Shown here: positions 33,775 through 41,752 of the stretch, in pieces
Layout of the letters: each line of letters starts with the position of its first letter
How positions within the stretch are numbered: position 1 is the first letter of the stretch
Program-made: the position numbers and the translations under genes
Assembly (NCBI GenBank): GCA_965218555.1
Contig: OZ244625.1
Location: forward strand, 1,736,001 to 1,800,000
Direction: 5' to 3'
Source: JAPPLB01 sp965218555
GTDB taxonomy: Bacteria; Acidobacteriota; Terriglobia; Bryobacterales; UBA6623
DNA: 64,000 nt
The notes under the pieces: generated by a model
Seen by the model: only the letters and a program-made list of their open reading frames with translations
What the model was told of the DNA's origin: nothing
The model's database searches: none

Positions 33775-34680
33775 ATGGTTAGGACATCGCCCCCGAAACC
33801 CAAGTCTCGCAAGGCCCTAGGTCGAGGCCTCGGTGCGCTTCTACCGAAGCGGAGCCCGTCTCAGTCTCAGGCGGACTCACGAGGGCGCTCAAGGGGGGAT
33901 GCCGTCCAATCTGTTCCTCTGAGTCACATCAATGCGAACCCGACGCAGCCGCGCCGTGCTTTCGACCCTCAAACGATCGAAGAGTTGGCGCAGTCAATTC
34001 GTGTCGATGGTGTGATTCAGCCGATCGTACTTCGACAGCAGCAAGATCGGTTCCAGCTGGTTGTTGGGGAGCGGCGCCTACGGGCCGCTCGCCTCGCAGG
34101 GCTAGAAGAAATACCCGCCATCGTCAAAGAAGTCAGTGACGAACGACTTTTGCAGGTCGCTCTCGTTGAGAACATCCAACGCGAAGATCTCAACCCGATC
34201 GAAGTGGCTGCGGCCTTGCGAACCATGGCTCACGAGCTAGACCTGAGTCACGAGGAACTGGCGGAGCGCACCGGCAAAGATCGCACTACCGTAACGAATC
34301 TTCTGCGGCTACTACGATTGCCGGAGGATATCCAGCAACTCGTGGCCGAGAGGCGCCTTTCGATGGGCCATGCCCGCGCCATATTGGGCCTTGACAACCT
34401 GGAACAACAAAGAGCACTTGCCGAAAAGGCCGCCGCTCAAGGCTTATCTGTCCGGCAGGTCGAGCGGACCGCCAGGGAATTGAACGACCCTCGCAAACGT
34501 GTAAAGGATGACAAACCTCTCGATCCCAACGTGTTGGCAGCTCTCGAGCGCTTGGAAGAAGTCCTTGGCACGAAAGTACGTTTGGTTGAACGTGGCCGTA
34601 ACGGGGGCAAGATCGAGATCGAATACTACTCCCCGGACGACCTCGATCGCATATATACTACAATTGTAGGGGAAGGCTGA
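33775..34680 (+). CDS. parB: Chromosome partitioning protein ParB (Spo0J)
   Basis: CTP-dependent DNA clamp that loads at parS; about 301 residues. N-terminal basic segment KALGRGLGALLP (ParA-stimulating type), ANPTQPRRAFDPQTIEELAQ, the CTP-binding motif VVGERRLRAARLAG, LVENIQREDLNPIEVA, and the helix-turn-helix HEELAERTGKDRTTVTNLLR. AGGAG at 33760-33764 points to the ATG at 33775; a TTG at 33766 is too close to it. The parB stop is 3 bp from the convergent neighbour's end. Confidence 0.96.
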   Translation: MVRTSPPKPKSRKALGRGLGALLPKRSPSQSQADSRGRSRGDAVQSVPLSHINANPTQPRRAFDPQTIEELAQSIRVDGVIQPIVLRQQQDRFQLVVGERRLRAARLAGLEEIPAIVKEVSDERLLQVALVENIQREDLNPIEVAAALRTMAHELDLSHEELAERTGKDRTTVTNLLRLLRLPEDIQQLVAERRLSMGHARAILGLDNLEQQRALAEKAAAQGLSVRQVERTARELNDPRKRVKDDKPLDPNVLAALERLEEVLGTKVRLVERGRNGGKIEIEYYSPDDLDRIYTTIVGEG

Positions 34681-34682
34681 TT

Positions 34683-35348
34683 CTACTCGGATTCGATTCG
34701 CTCGATCAGCGCTGCGGCGCGTGCTTGTGCGATGTGCACGAATCGCTGATCGCCTACTACTTTCCGTAATACCGGAAGGAACTGATGGGAGGCAACAATA
34801 CGGTTCTTGTCAAACGAAGTTTGAAAATAGAGAAGCGCCTTGTTCACACCGAGCCGGTCGAATCTCACCACTCGCTCGAGTTCGAACAGGTGTTGTGCTG
34901 ACTGGGCCATGCGCAAGAACCAACTCTCCAGAGCTTTCGCGTCAGCTTCTTCCGTATAAACATATGCGGCCTCCACGCTTTGCCCGTTGCCGCTGTCGTA
35001 CCGGAAGATCTTGTCACCTGTGAACGCGACCTTACGGTCGTTTTTGATGGGTCGCTTCAGTCCATCGAGTTTATTGACGAGTTGAAAGATCACTTTTGCT
35101 TCCCAAGGGCGTAGTGTGAATGTCCAGGGCTCTTCCTCGTCAGGCTCTTCCCGGTAGATCGCGTTCCCATCGGAGGTCAATTCCACCTCGAAGTACGGCG
35201 GTATACTGCCGGGGAAGTCACGCGAAAAGAAAAGCGTCTCCTGAGCATGAGCGGCAGCTGCTATTGCGAGCAGGATGCAGGCTCCGCGCAGAAGCGCCAC
35301 GATTCTTCTGGCGCTGAGTACGCACACCATTGGCCACCGGCGTGTCAC
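34683..35348 (-). CDS. Exported protein of unknown function, coupled to ruvC
   Basis: 221 residues: signal peptide (IVALLRGACILLAIAAAAHA then QETLFF), then a soluble domain rich in charged residues (YREEPDEEEPWTFTLRPWEA; VFQ-like VIFQLVNKLDGLKRP). I do not recognise a family. The GTG start overlaps the ruvC stop (GTGTGA), suggesting translational coupling, although an envelope protein and a Holliday-junction nuclease have no obvious common task. A second in-frame start (MVCVLSARR) lies six codons in. Confidence 0.7.
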   Translation of the reverse strand: MTRRWPMVCVLSARRIVALLRGACILLAIAAAAHAQETLFFSRDFPGSIPPYFEVELTSDGNAIYREEPDEEEPWTFTLRPWEAKVIFQLVNKLDGLKRPIKNDRKVAFTGDKIFRYDSGNGQSVEAAYVYTEEADAKALESWFLRMAQSAQHLFELERVVRFDRLGVNKALLYFQTSFDKNRIVASHQFLPVLRKVVGDQRFVHIAQARAAALIERIESE

Positions 35349-35827
35349 ACCTTTACTCCCGCGCTTCGCATCGAGTGACAGAGCGCCACGGCCAGGGCAT
35401 CGGACGCGTCGTAAGAGCCGTCGATCTCGTCCGACCCTAGTAGAGAACTCACCATCATGCGGACTTGATCCTTGGTGGCCTTGCCGTAGCCGACGACACT
35501 ACCCTTCACCTCGAGAGGTGAGTACTCGCCTACGGGTAGACCCGACTGCGCGGCAGCGAGTAGCGTCACCCCACGCACATGAGCAAGTTGAAGCGCTGAG
35601 CGCAGGTTGACGGAAGCGAACACTCCCTCAACAGCCATCGCATCCGGGCAATGCTCTTCCAAGAGGTCCCGCAGCCCGTCGTGAATAACCCGTAAACGTT
35701 CTCCAAAGGCTTGCTTCGTTGAAGTGCAGATCACACCACAGGTCAAAAGCCTGTGTCGACGTCCGTCCGTCTCGATGACGCCGTAACCGGTTCGTTTCGA
35801 ACCACAGTCGATACCTACGATTCTCAT
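35345..35827 (-). CDS. ruvC: Holliday junction endodeoxyribonuclease RuvC
   Basis: Resolves Holliday junctions with RuvAB; 160 residues. It starts MRIVGIDCGSKRTGYGVIE with the first catalytic Asp at residue 7, then AVEGVFASVNLRSALQLAHVRG with catalytic Glu and YDASDALAVALCH with the last acidic residues. It lies 43 bp downstream of yebC, the usual pairing. ruvA and ruvB are not in the window. Confidence 0.95.
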   Translation of the reverse strand: MRIVGIDCGSKRTGYGVIETDGRRHRLLTCGVICTSTKQAFGERLRVIHDGLRDLLEEHCPDAMAVEGVFASVNLRSALQLAHVRGVTLLAAAQSGLPVGEYSPLEVKGSVVGYGKATKDQVRMMVSSLLGSDEIDGSYDASDALAVALCHSMRSAGVKV

Positions 35828-35870
35828 CGCTTTGCGACAACTTGGAAATGAGTCCGCAGAGATATAAATG

Positions 35871-36620
35871 CTACGCCGATAGGACTTTGAGTTCCTTGTC
35901 GTCGATGTCGAAATTCGAATAGACGTTCTGGACGTCGTCGTGGTCTTCGAGGAGGTCGAGCATGCGCAGCACGGTTGTGGCGCTCTTGCCTTCGACTTCT
36001 ACCGTGCTTTGCGGAACCATTGTTACCTCCGCTGAAGCAGTCGCCACGCCGGCTTCTTCGATAGCCTTGACGACATCGTTGTGGGCTTCGCAAGGTGAAA
36101 TGACGTGCCAGTTCTCACCTTCATCGACGAGGTCCTCGGCGCCGGCACCGAGAGCAATGTCCATGAGCTGTTCTTCGTCGGTAGCTTCCTTCGGCACGAT
36201 GACGAGGCTTTGCTTGTTGAACATCCATGCGACGCAGCCGTTCTCACCGAGGTTACCTCCGTTCTTTGAGAAGAGGTAACGCAGCTCGCTGACGGTTCGG
36301 TTGCGGTTGTCGGTGACAACTTCGACGATGACGGCCACGCCGGACGGTGCGTAGCCCTCGAATGTGATCTCTTCGTACGACGCGCCTTCCAACTGCCCGG
36401 TGCCGCGGAGGATGGCCTTCTTGATGTTGTCCTGGGGCATGCTCTGCCCCTTGGCGGCGGCGATGGCGGTGCGGAGACGCGGGTTGGAGTCGGGGTCTCC
36501 GCCGCCCTCACGAGAGGCGATTTGGATCTCCCGGATGAGGCGGGTAAAGACCTTGCCCCTCTTGGCGTCCTGCGCGGCCTTCTTGTGTTTAATGGTCGCC
36601 CACTTGGAATGGCCCGACAT
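35871..36620 (-). CDS. yebC: YebC/PmpR family protein (TACO1-like)
   Basis: 249 residues, three-domain YebC fold. Start MSGHSKWATIKHKKAAQDAK and GKVFTRLIREIQIASREGG are signature sequences; AKGQSMPQDNIKKAILRGTG and YEEITFEGYAPSGVAVIVEV follow. The family includes transcription regulators and translation factors that help ribosomes pass difficult motifs. First gene of the yebC-ruvC operon. Confidence 0.96.
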   Translation of the reverse strand: MSGHSKWATIKHKKAAQDAKRGKVFTRLIREIQIASREGGGDPDSNPRLRTAIAAAKGQSMPQDNIKKAILRGTGQLEGASYEEITFEGYAPSGVAVIVEVVTDNRNRTVSELRYLFSKNGGNLGENGCVAWMFNKQSLVIVPKEATDEEQLMDIALGAGAEDLVDEGENWHVISPCEAHNDVVKAIEEAGVATASAEVTMVPQSTVEVEGKSATTVLRMLDLLEDHDDVQNVYSNFDIDDKELKVLSA

Positions 36621-36826
36621 GTTGATTCCTCTAAAGTTTGGATTCCACCGCTCGATGTCGGCGATCGTTTGGCAGCGCGGGGAAGGGCCTCAACGCAACT
36701 TTGCGGAAGCCCCCATTCGTCCATCGACATCGGGTCTGAATCTTTCAAGAGAATAGCAGAAAGGCTTCGCCGCCAAGGGATGGGAGGGGGTTTGGGGAAC
36801 ATCCACCGACCAGCGATCAGCTTGTC

Positions 36827-36832
36827 TATAAT
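36827..36832 (+). promoter_or_regulatory. Candidate -10 box
   Basis: TATAAT 39 bp upstream of the cytochrome-like gene; the matching -35 is poor. It lies in the gap between divergent yebC and that gene. Confidence 0.3.
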
Positions 36833-36870
36833 GGCGGTTCAAATTGCAGCGAGGAGCATACGAATTCACC

Positions 36871-37284
36871 ATGAAAAAACATGGTTTTCTATTGGTCTTT
36901 TTCCTGGCGGTCACGGATCTTGTCCATGCTGACCACACCTATGAAGAAACGGCTTCGGTGCACGACATCATGGAAGTGGTGCAGGGTCCGAGCATGAAGA
37001 AGCTCTCGGCGATGATGAAGGCGGGCGGCCCGCAGAACGACTACGATTGGAAACACGCCCGGGAGCATATCTCGATCCTGGGCGAAACGACGCAGCTATT
37101 ACTGATGGGCAACCGTGTGAAGGACGATCCCTGGACGCCGGGCGCCCAAAAGGTGATCGCCGGATCCAAGCAGGGTACTGCGGCGGCGAAGGCGAAGGAC
37201 GGTGACGCGTTCCGTGCCGCAATGGGTTCGGTTGGCGCGGGTTTCAGGTCGTGCCACAAGGTTTACAAGAAAAAGAAAAAATAG
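36871..37284 (+). CDS. Exported cytochrome c'-like protein with single-cysteine heme motif
   Basis: 137 residues. Signal peptide MKKHGFLLVFFLAVTDLVHA, then a helical domain (DIMEVVQGPSMKKLSAMMKA; EHISILGETTQLLLMGNRV) of the cytochrome c'/c-556 four-helix type. The C-terminal heme motif expected as CXXCHXXYR reads FRSCHKVYKKKKK: the first Cys is Phe, leaving FXXCH. Attachment of heme by one thioether, or loss of heme, is possible. GAGGAG lies 14 bp before the ATG, rather far. The gene stands alone. Confidence 0.6.
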   Translation: MKKHGFLLVFFLAVTDLVHADHTYEETASVHDIMEVVQGPSMKKLSAMMKAGGPQNDYDWKHAREHISILGETTQLLLMGNRVKDDPWTPGAQKVIAGSKQGTAAAKAKDGDAFRAAMGSVGAGFRSCHKVYKKKKK

Positions 37285-37938
37285 GCGGTCACCTTCGATC
37301 GCTTGAGCGGTTCAACCGTTCGGACCGGTTGGGTTCGATCCACGTGGAACGGTCAGCCCGTCTGGGTGAGGATTCCCCTTCTACCGATTCTTGTGTTTTG
37401 GAGTCTAGTCGCATCAGCCGCCAGCCACTGCTCGATTTGCTTGTGATTCACAATCCTGTTTCCCACGCCGTGATCGAGGGGTGGGGTGCTATGTGACTCC
37501 AGGGGTAACTGAACTTGACCGGCGAGCGGAAAAGACCACATCTTCGACTACGAAAGAAAGGGCGAATCGCACCAAGGATGTCGCCGAGTCGAAGAAATCT
37601 CAGATCCGGGAGCGGTTTCGGAGAGTAATGCGTCGGGCCACGTAGCTCGAAGACCTGCCTGCGAGGCAGCGTCGCGGCTTGCTGGCCGTTCCATACTCGG
37701 AACGCAACTTGGCAGTTTAATCCTAGGAGAACGTGTGAGGTGTCAAGTTGCATTTGGGTGATGGGGACGTCAAAGAGGATGCGTTCCATGGAGGGTCAGT
37801 CCTGTGAAAACGCCCATGCTGCGTTCTTCGTCGGACTTCGTCGAACCATCACTTGATGACTTTCGTGGTTCGTACCTGCCTTGCGCTCGTCCCAACCCAA
37901 GTCGGTGCGGACAGACAAGCAGGTCTCTGCGATCCCGT
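37285..37938. other. Intergenic stretch, no supported gene
   Basis: 650 bp between the cytochrome-like gene and an oxidoreductase. The longest candidate is a 113-codon minus-strand frame (37448-37789, starting MERILFDVPITQMQLD) with no recognisable domain and no clear ribosome-binding site. A weak parS-like sequence (12 of 16 bases) lies at 37336-37351. The GC content is lower than in the flanking genes. Confidence 0.4.
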
Positions 37939-38883
37939 CTAGCGAAGCTTGACTACCGCGCCGCCGCGGTCTTTGCTGCGGAGCGCAGCGTCCATGAAGG
38001 CAAAAATCTCGAGACTGACATCGTTGGGCACAGGCGGCTCGCCGGTGCGGAAGAACTCGACGATGCGAACGAGCATGCGTGCATACGCCCCGCCGGCTTT
38101 CGTCGACTGCTTGATCTCATCCTCTCCATAGGCGATGGCTCCGTAGCCTCTCTTGCCCGCGCGGATGCCTCGCACGGTTCCAATACGTCCGTCCTTCCAG
38201 AGGCCCACGATCACGTCAGCCTCTTCGGTAAACGTGCGATGTACGGAGACGCAACCGGGTCCCATGATCGTGTAGAGCAACTCGATCGGGTGAATGGCGT
38301 ACCAGGAAAGATCCAGATGATGAGTAGGGTGGATCGAGGCGGGCCCCCACGTGATTACGCCCTTGAGTCCTTTTACTTGGGTCTCCGCGACGGCATCGGT
38401 ATAGCGCAGGCTCGACGTGCTGAACCATGGAACGCCGTGCATCTTGCCAAGCCGCGCGATCTCGCGAGCGTCTTCGAGCGACGCGGCGAGAGGCTTGTCA
38501 ATGAAGACCGGCTTTCCGGCTTCGAAGACCGGTTTCACCTGCTCCAAGTGACGGCGGCCGTCGACGCTCTCGAGCAGCACGGCGTCCACTTTAGAACAGA
38601 GAGTCGGAATGTCCGGGACAATCTCGACGCCCCACTCCTGTTCGAGTTGAGCCGCGTATTTGTCGACTCGCGCGCGGCTGCTCTCGACGTCCAGGCTACC
38701 GCCTTTATAAGCAGCGACGACACGAGCGCCGGGCACATGATCGGGGCGCGAGGGATCATTGAGTATCCTCGTAAACGCCGGGACGTGCGAGGTGTCGGTG
38801 CCGATGATGCCGACTTTGATGGGTTCAGCGGCTTGTAGGGGAAGAACCAGAAGCAGGGCAAAGACAAGAAGACGGATCTGCAT
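37939..38883 (-). CDS. Exported Gfo/Idh/MocA-like oxidoreductase
   Basis: 314 residues with a cleavable signal peptide (MQIRLLVFALLLVLPLQAA). Rossmann start IKVGIIGTDTSHVPAF, then VFIDKPLAASLEDAREIARL (the EKP-type motif as DKP). The GXGXXG motif is altered to GTDTSH, so NAD binding is uncertain. Secreted members of this family are common in Acidobacteriota and Planctomycetes. It lies 150 bp downstream of kdgD on the same strand and could belong to the glucarate gene group. Start at 38883. Confidence 0.82.
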   Translation of the reverse strand: MQIRLLVFALLLVLPLQAAEPIKVGIIGTDTSHVPAFTRILNDPSRPDHVPGARVVAAYKGGSLDVESSRARVDKYAAQLEQEWGVEIVPDIPTLCSKVDAVLLESVDGRRHLEQVKPVFEAGKPVFIDKPLAASLEDAREIARLGKMHGVPWFSTSSLRYTDAVAETQVKGLKGVITWGPASIHPTHHLDLSWYAIHPIELLYTIMGPGCVSVHRTFTEEADVIVGLWKDGRIGTVRGIRAGKRGYGAIAYGEDEIKQSTKAGGAYARMLVRIVEFFRTGEPPVPNDVSLEIFAFMDAALRSKDRGGAVVKLR

Positions 38884-39033
38884 GCAAGGCATTCTACATC
38901 AGGGCGTGATGGGGAAACGGGTCCGGCAACTCTCCGGATCAGTATGTGGGCGTGTCCGCCCGTTTCAGGGGGAGTCTTTCGGAATCTCGCGGCGCTCGAA
39001 CGCACGGTTTACGGGCCGCCGGATTCCCAAAAG

Positions 39034-39939
39034 CTAAAGGACGGGTTTGTAGCGTTCCATCAAGGCTTCGATCTCCTTGACTTCCTCAGGGCGCACTTTC
39101 GGCAGCGGAGGCCGCACCGGGCCCGCCGGCTTACCGAGGATCTCCATCGCCTTCTTCATCACGGACACTTCATAGCCCTTGCGCCGGGCGCGTAGAGCGT
39201 AGAGAGGAATCACATAGTTCGACATCAGCCGAGCAAGACTCGCCTGGTCGAGCATCGAGGCGCGCTCATGCAATTGCAGCGAGAGCCGCGGGGCAAGCAC
39301 GGCAATGCTCGACGTGTAGGTTCGAATGCCGATCGAATAGTAGCCCGGCACCATATCGTCACCGATCCCGCCGATCCAGTGCAGGCGATCGCCGCAGCGC
39401 TCCATGATGCGCTGATAACCACGCAGATCCGCTTGGCCCTCTTTCCATGCGATCAGGTTTGGAATCGCTTCACAGAGACGCCAGACTTCGGTCGCGGAGA
39501 ACGTTGCCCAGTCACGGCTGTAGATAAAGAGACCGAGATTCGTTGCCTCGCCGATCGCCTTGTAGTAGTGGAGCAGACCTTCGCGATCGGCGTTGGGATA
39601 GTAAGGCGGGAAACAGAGGATACCGTCGGCGCCCGCCTCCTCGGCCTTCTTGGCCATTTCGGTGGCGAGGGGCATGTTGAATCCGACCCCGGCGAGCACG
39701 CGGGTCTTGCCGCCGACCTCCTCGATCGTGGCTTTGATGACCTCGAAATGCTCTTCGGGCGTCATCGAATACATCTCGCCCGTTCCACCGGCCGCCACGA
39801 CCGCGCACAGCGGGAACCTCAGCATTTCGGCGACGTTCTGACGATAGCCCTCGATGTCAAGCGAAAGATCGTCTTTGAAGATTGTGACCGGGAATGTGAT
39901 CACGCCACCAAGTTGGCCTTTGAGTTCCTCTGCAGACAT
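39034..39939 (-). CDS. kdgD: 5-dehydro-4-deoxyglucarate dehydratase (DapA superfamily)
   Basis: Converts 5-dehydro-4-deoxy-D-glucarate to 2-oxoglutarate semialdehyde, CO2 and water; 301 residues. DHDPS-fold motifs: VVAAGGTGEMYSMTPEEH, Tyr140 in GLFIYSRD, the Schiff-base Lys166 in IAWKEGQAD, and the KdgD-type C-terminus AGPVRPPLP. Its partner gudD lies 3.4 kb away on the same strand, with two transposons in between, so the original gudD-kdgD operon has been split. A final 2-oxoglutarate semialdehyde dehydrogenase is not in the window. Confidence 0.88.
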   Translation of the reverse strand: MSAEELKGQLGGVITFPVTIFKDDLSLDIEGYRQNVAEMLRFPLCAVVAAGGTGEMYSMTPEEHFEVIKATIEEVGGKTRVLAGVGFNMPLATEMAKKAEEAGADGILCFPPYYPNADREGLLHYYKAIGEATNLGLFIYSRDWATFSATEVWRLCEAIPNLIAWKEGQADLRGYQRIMERCGDRLHWIGGIGDDMVPGYYSIGIRTYTSSIAVLAPRLSLQLHERASMLDQASLARLMSNYVIPLYALRARRKGYEVSVMKKAMEILGKPAGPVRPPLPKVRPEEVKEIEALMERYKPVL

Positions 39940-40009
39940 GGCGGGGAAGCCCCTTTCTTGAGCAAACCGTCTAGCTTAGCGGTTCGAAGAAAAGGTGTCT
40001 ATGACACAG

Positions 40010-40025
40010 ACGCCTACGGTGCCTA
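40010..40025 (+). repeat. 16-bp direct repeat, left copy
   Basis: ACGCCTACGGTGCCTA, identical to 43219-43234. It lies just before the IS1380-type left end (CCCGGATATTTCACC). To its left is the small hairpin GTGTC-TAT-GACAC (39995-40007), a motif that also partly precedes the right copy as TTTGACAC. Confidence 0.85.
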
Positions 40026-40083
40026 GCCCGGATATTTCACCAGGGGGTAGGAAAAGGGCTGCCTGTTGTGGCATAGAACATTT

Positions 40084-41532
40084 ATGTCCAAAACGTTAGC
40101 GCCACAGAAGACAAGCCGCCCTCCGATAACAGAGTGTAGCCAATCGAGCTTCTCGTTTGGCAAGCACTTTCGCCGCCAAGTAAGCACCCGGTTTGATGGC
40201 GGGGTGATCAGCTCCGACGGCGGCGCGCTGCTGTTGCGCGAGGTCGACCGGCGCATCAAGCTGCTGCCGCGCCTGGCGGTCTGTTTCGAGGACCGCCGCG
40301 ATCCGCGGCGCATCGAACACCGGGTTGCGGAGCTGGTCTCGCAGCGGGTGTATGCGCTGGCGCTGGGATACGAAGACCTCAACGATCACGACGAGTTGCG
40401 CAGCGAACCGCTGCTGGCGCTGCTAGTGGGCAAGAGCGACTTGGAAGGGCAGCAGCGCAGCCGAGAGCGTGATCGCGGCAAGCCGCTGGCGGGCAAGAGC
40501 ACGCTGAACCGGCTGGAACACAGGACCGACGGTTTGGACCGCTACCAGAAGATCTGTTGCGACAGCGAAGCGATCGACCGCCTACGGGTGAACGTGTTCA
40601 TAGAAGCACACCCGCAGGAGCCGGCCGAGATCATTCTCGATATCGACGCCACCGACACGCCCTTGCAGGGGCAGCAGGAGGGGCGTTTCTTTCACGGGTA
40701 CTACGGTCACTACTGTTACTTGCCGCTGTACATCTTCAGCGGCGAGCACGTCTTGTGCGCGCGGCAGCGGGTGTCGAATCAAGACGCGGCGGCGGGCAGC
40801 GTGGCGGAGTTGGAGAGGATCGTGGCGCAGATCCGGGAAGCTTGGCCGGAGGTGAAGATCCTGCTGCGAGCCGACTCGGGGTTTTGTCGGGACGAGTTGC
40901 TGAGCTGCTGCGAGGCGAACCAGGTGGGGTACGTGGTGGGGCTGGCGCGCAACGAGCGGTTGCGGTCGCTGCTGGAGGAGGCGCTCGCAGAGGCGGCGAG
41001 GAGGCAGCAGCAGACGGGCCGGCCGGCGCGGGTCTTTAGCGAGTTCGGGTATCAGACGCGGCAGAGTTGGAGCCGGGCGCGGCGGGTGGTGGGGAAAGCC
41101 GAACAGCTCTCGGGCAAGCAGAATCCGCGCTATGTGGTGACGTCGCTGGAGGCCCAGAGATGGCCGCCGCAACGGTTGTACGAACAACTCTACTGCCGGC
41201 GCGGGGAGGCCGAGAATCGCATCAAGGAGCAGTTGAGTCTGTTTGCTGATCGCATGAGCAGCGAGACGCTGCGGGCCAATCAACTGCGGCTGTATCTGTC
41301 GTCGCTGGCGTACGTGTTGCTGGTGGCGCTGCGGCGGCTGGGGCTCAAGGGCACACGGTGGGCGCGGGCCCAGACGGAGACGATCCGGCGGGGGTTGTTG
41401 AAGATCGGGGCACAGGTGAAGGTGAGCGTGCGGCGGGTGTACCTGTCGTTGGCCGGCGGCTACCCCGATGAGGAGGCATTCGCGGCGGTGTATCGGGCGT
41501 TGCGTCCGCCGGGAGGAGCAACTGTTTGCTAA
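40084..41532 (+). CDS. IS1380 family DDE transposase
   Basis: 482 residues, full length and without interruption. N-terminal FDGGVISSDGGALLLREVDR and ALALGYEDLNDHDELR are characteristic of IS1380. Catalytic residues: Asp in ILDIDATDTP, Asp in LLRADSGFCRDELL and Glu in RGEAENRIKEQ. A TTG at 40066 could extend it by 6 codons; the ATG at 40084 is preferred. Its integrity suggests recent arrival. Confidence 0.92.
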   Translation: MSKTLAPQKTSRPPITECSQSSFSFGKHFRRQVSTRFDGGVISSDGGALLLREVDRRIKLLPRLAVCFEDRRDPRRIEHRVAELVSQRVYALALGYEDLNDHDELRSEPLLALLVGKSDLEGQQRSRERDRGKPLAGKSTLNRLEHRTDGLDRYQKICCDSEAIDRLRVNVFIEAHPQEPAEIILDIDATDTPLQGQQEGRFFHGYYGHYCYLPLYIFSGEHVLCARQRVSNQDAAAGSVAELERIVAQIREAWPEVKILLRADSGFCRDELLSCCEANQVGYVVGLARNERLRSLLEEALAEAARRQQQTGRPARVFSEFGYQTRQSWSRARRVVGKAEQLSGKQNPRYVVTSLEAQRWPPQRLYEQLYCRRGEAENRIKEQLSLFADRMSSETLRANQLRLYLSSLAYVLLVALRRLGLKGTRWARAQTETIRRGLLKIGAQVKVSVRRVYLSLAGGYPDEEAFAAVYRALRPPGGATVC

Positions 41533-41544
41533 CACGGAGCGAAC

Positions 41545-41569
41545 CAAAAACGGCGCCCCCAGGGGGCGC
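41545..41569 (-). terminator. Hairpin with T-run, minus strand
   Basis: GCGCCCCC-T-GGGGGCGC followed by CGTTTTTGG on the minus strand. It would stop transcription coming from gudD towards kdgD, and may protect the transposase gene from antisense reading. It cannot act for the plus-strand transposase. Confidence 0.5.
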
Positions 41570-41721
41570 AGGGGCGAAGTGTTTCTAGAATCGGCAACAA
41601 CCCGAAAAACGGACTTTCGCGAGCCGCAATGGGCGACCTAAAGCGCCCCGTATCGGCCCTCGCCTCCCTCGCCGCGGAGGATTCCGATCTTTAGACTATA
41701 TTTCGGCCCCTCTCAACCCAT

Positions 41722-41752
41722 CGCAAAGCCGCTGGTGAGAAAAGGCGGCTAG
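41722..41752 (+). repeat. Solo tail of the interspersed repeat (copy J)
   Basis: CGCAAAGCCGCTGGTGAGAA then AAGGCGGCTAG. The final CTAG (41749-41752) abuts the left end of the decayed ISNCY element exactly. Confidence 0.65.

Larger units (their letters stand above)
40026..41721 (+). mobile_element. IS1380-type insertion sequence
   Basis: The left end reads GCCCGGATATTTCACCAGGG, typical of IS1380 family ends. The transposase is intact. I find no matching inverted end downstream of the transposase, so the right boundary is uncertain; the coordinates given stop at the solo repeat tail. The element lies between kdgD and gudD. A minus-strand hairpin with a T-run follows the transposase. Confidence 0.6.

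Noticed and set aside
37336..37351. Second parS site
   Set aside because: Only 12 of 16 positions match and the outer bases differ; it is too weak to call.
37448..37789. 113-codon minus-strand gene
   Set aside because: No domain, no clear ribosome-binding site and no coding bias that I can see; kept only as a note in the intergenic entry.
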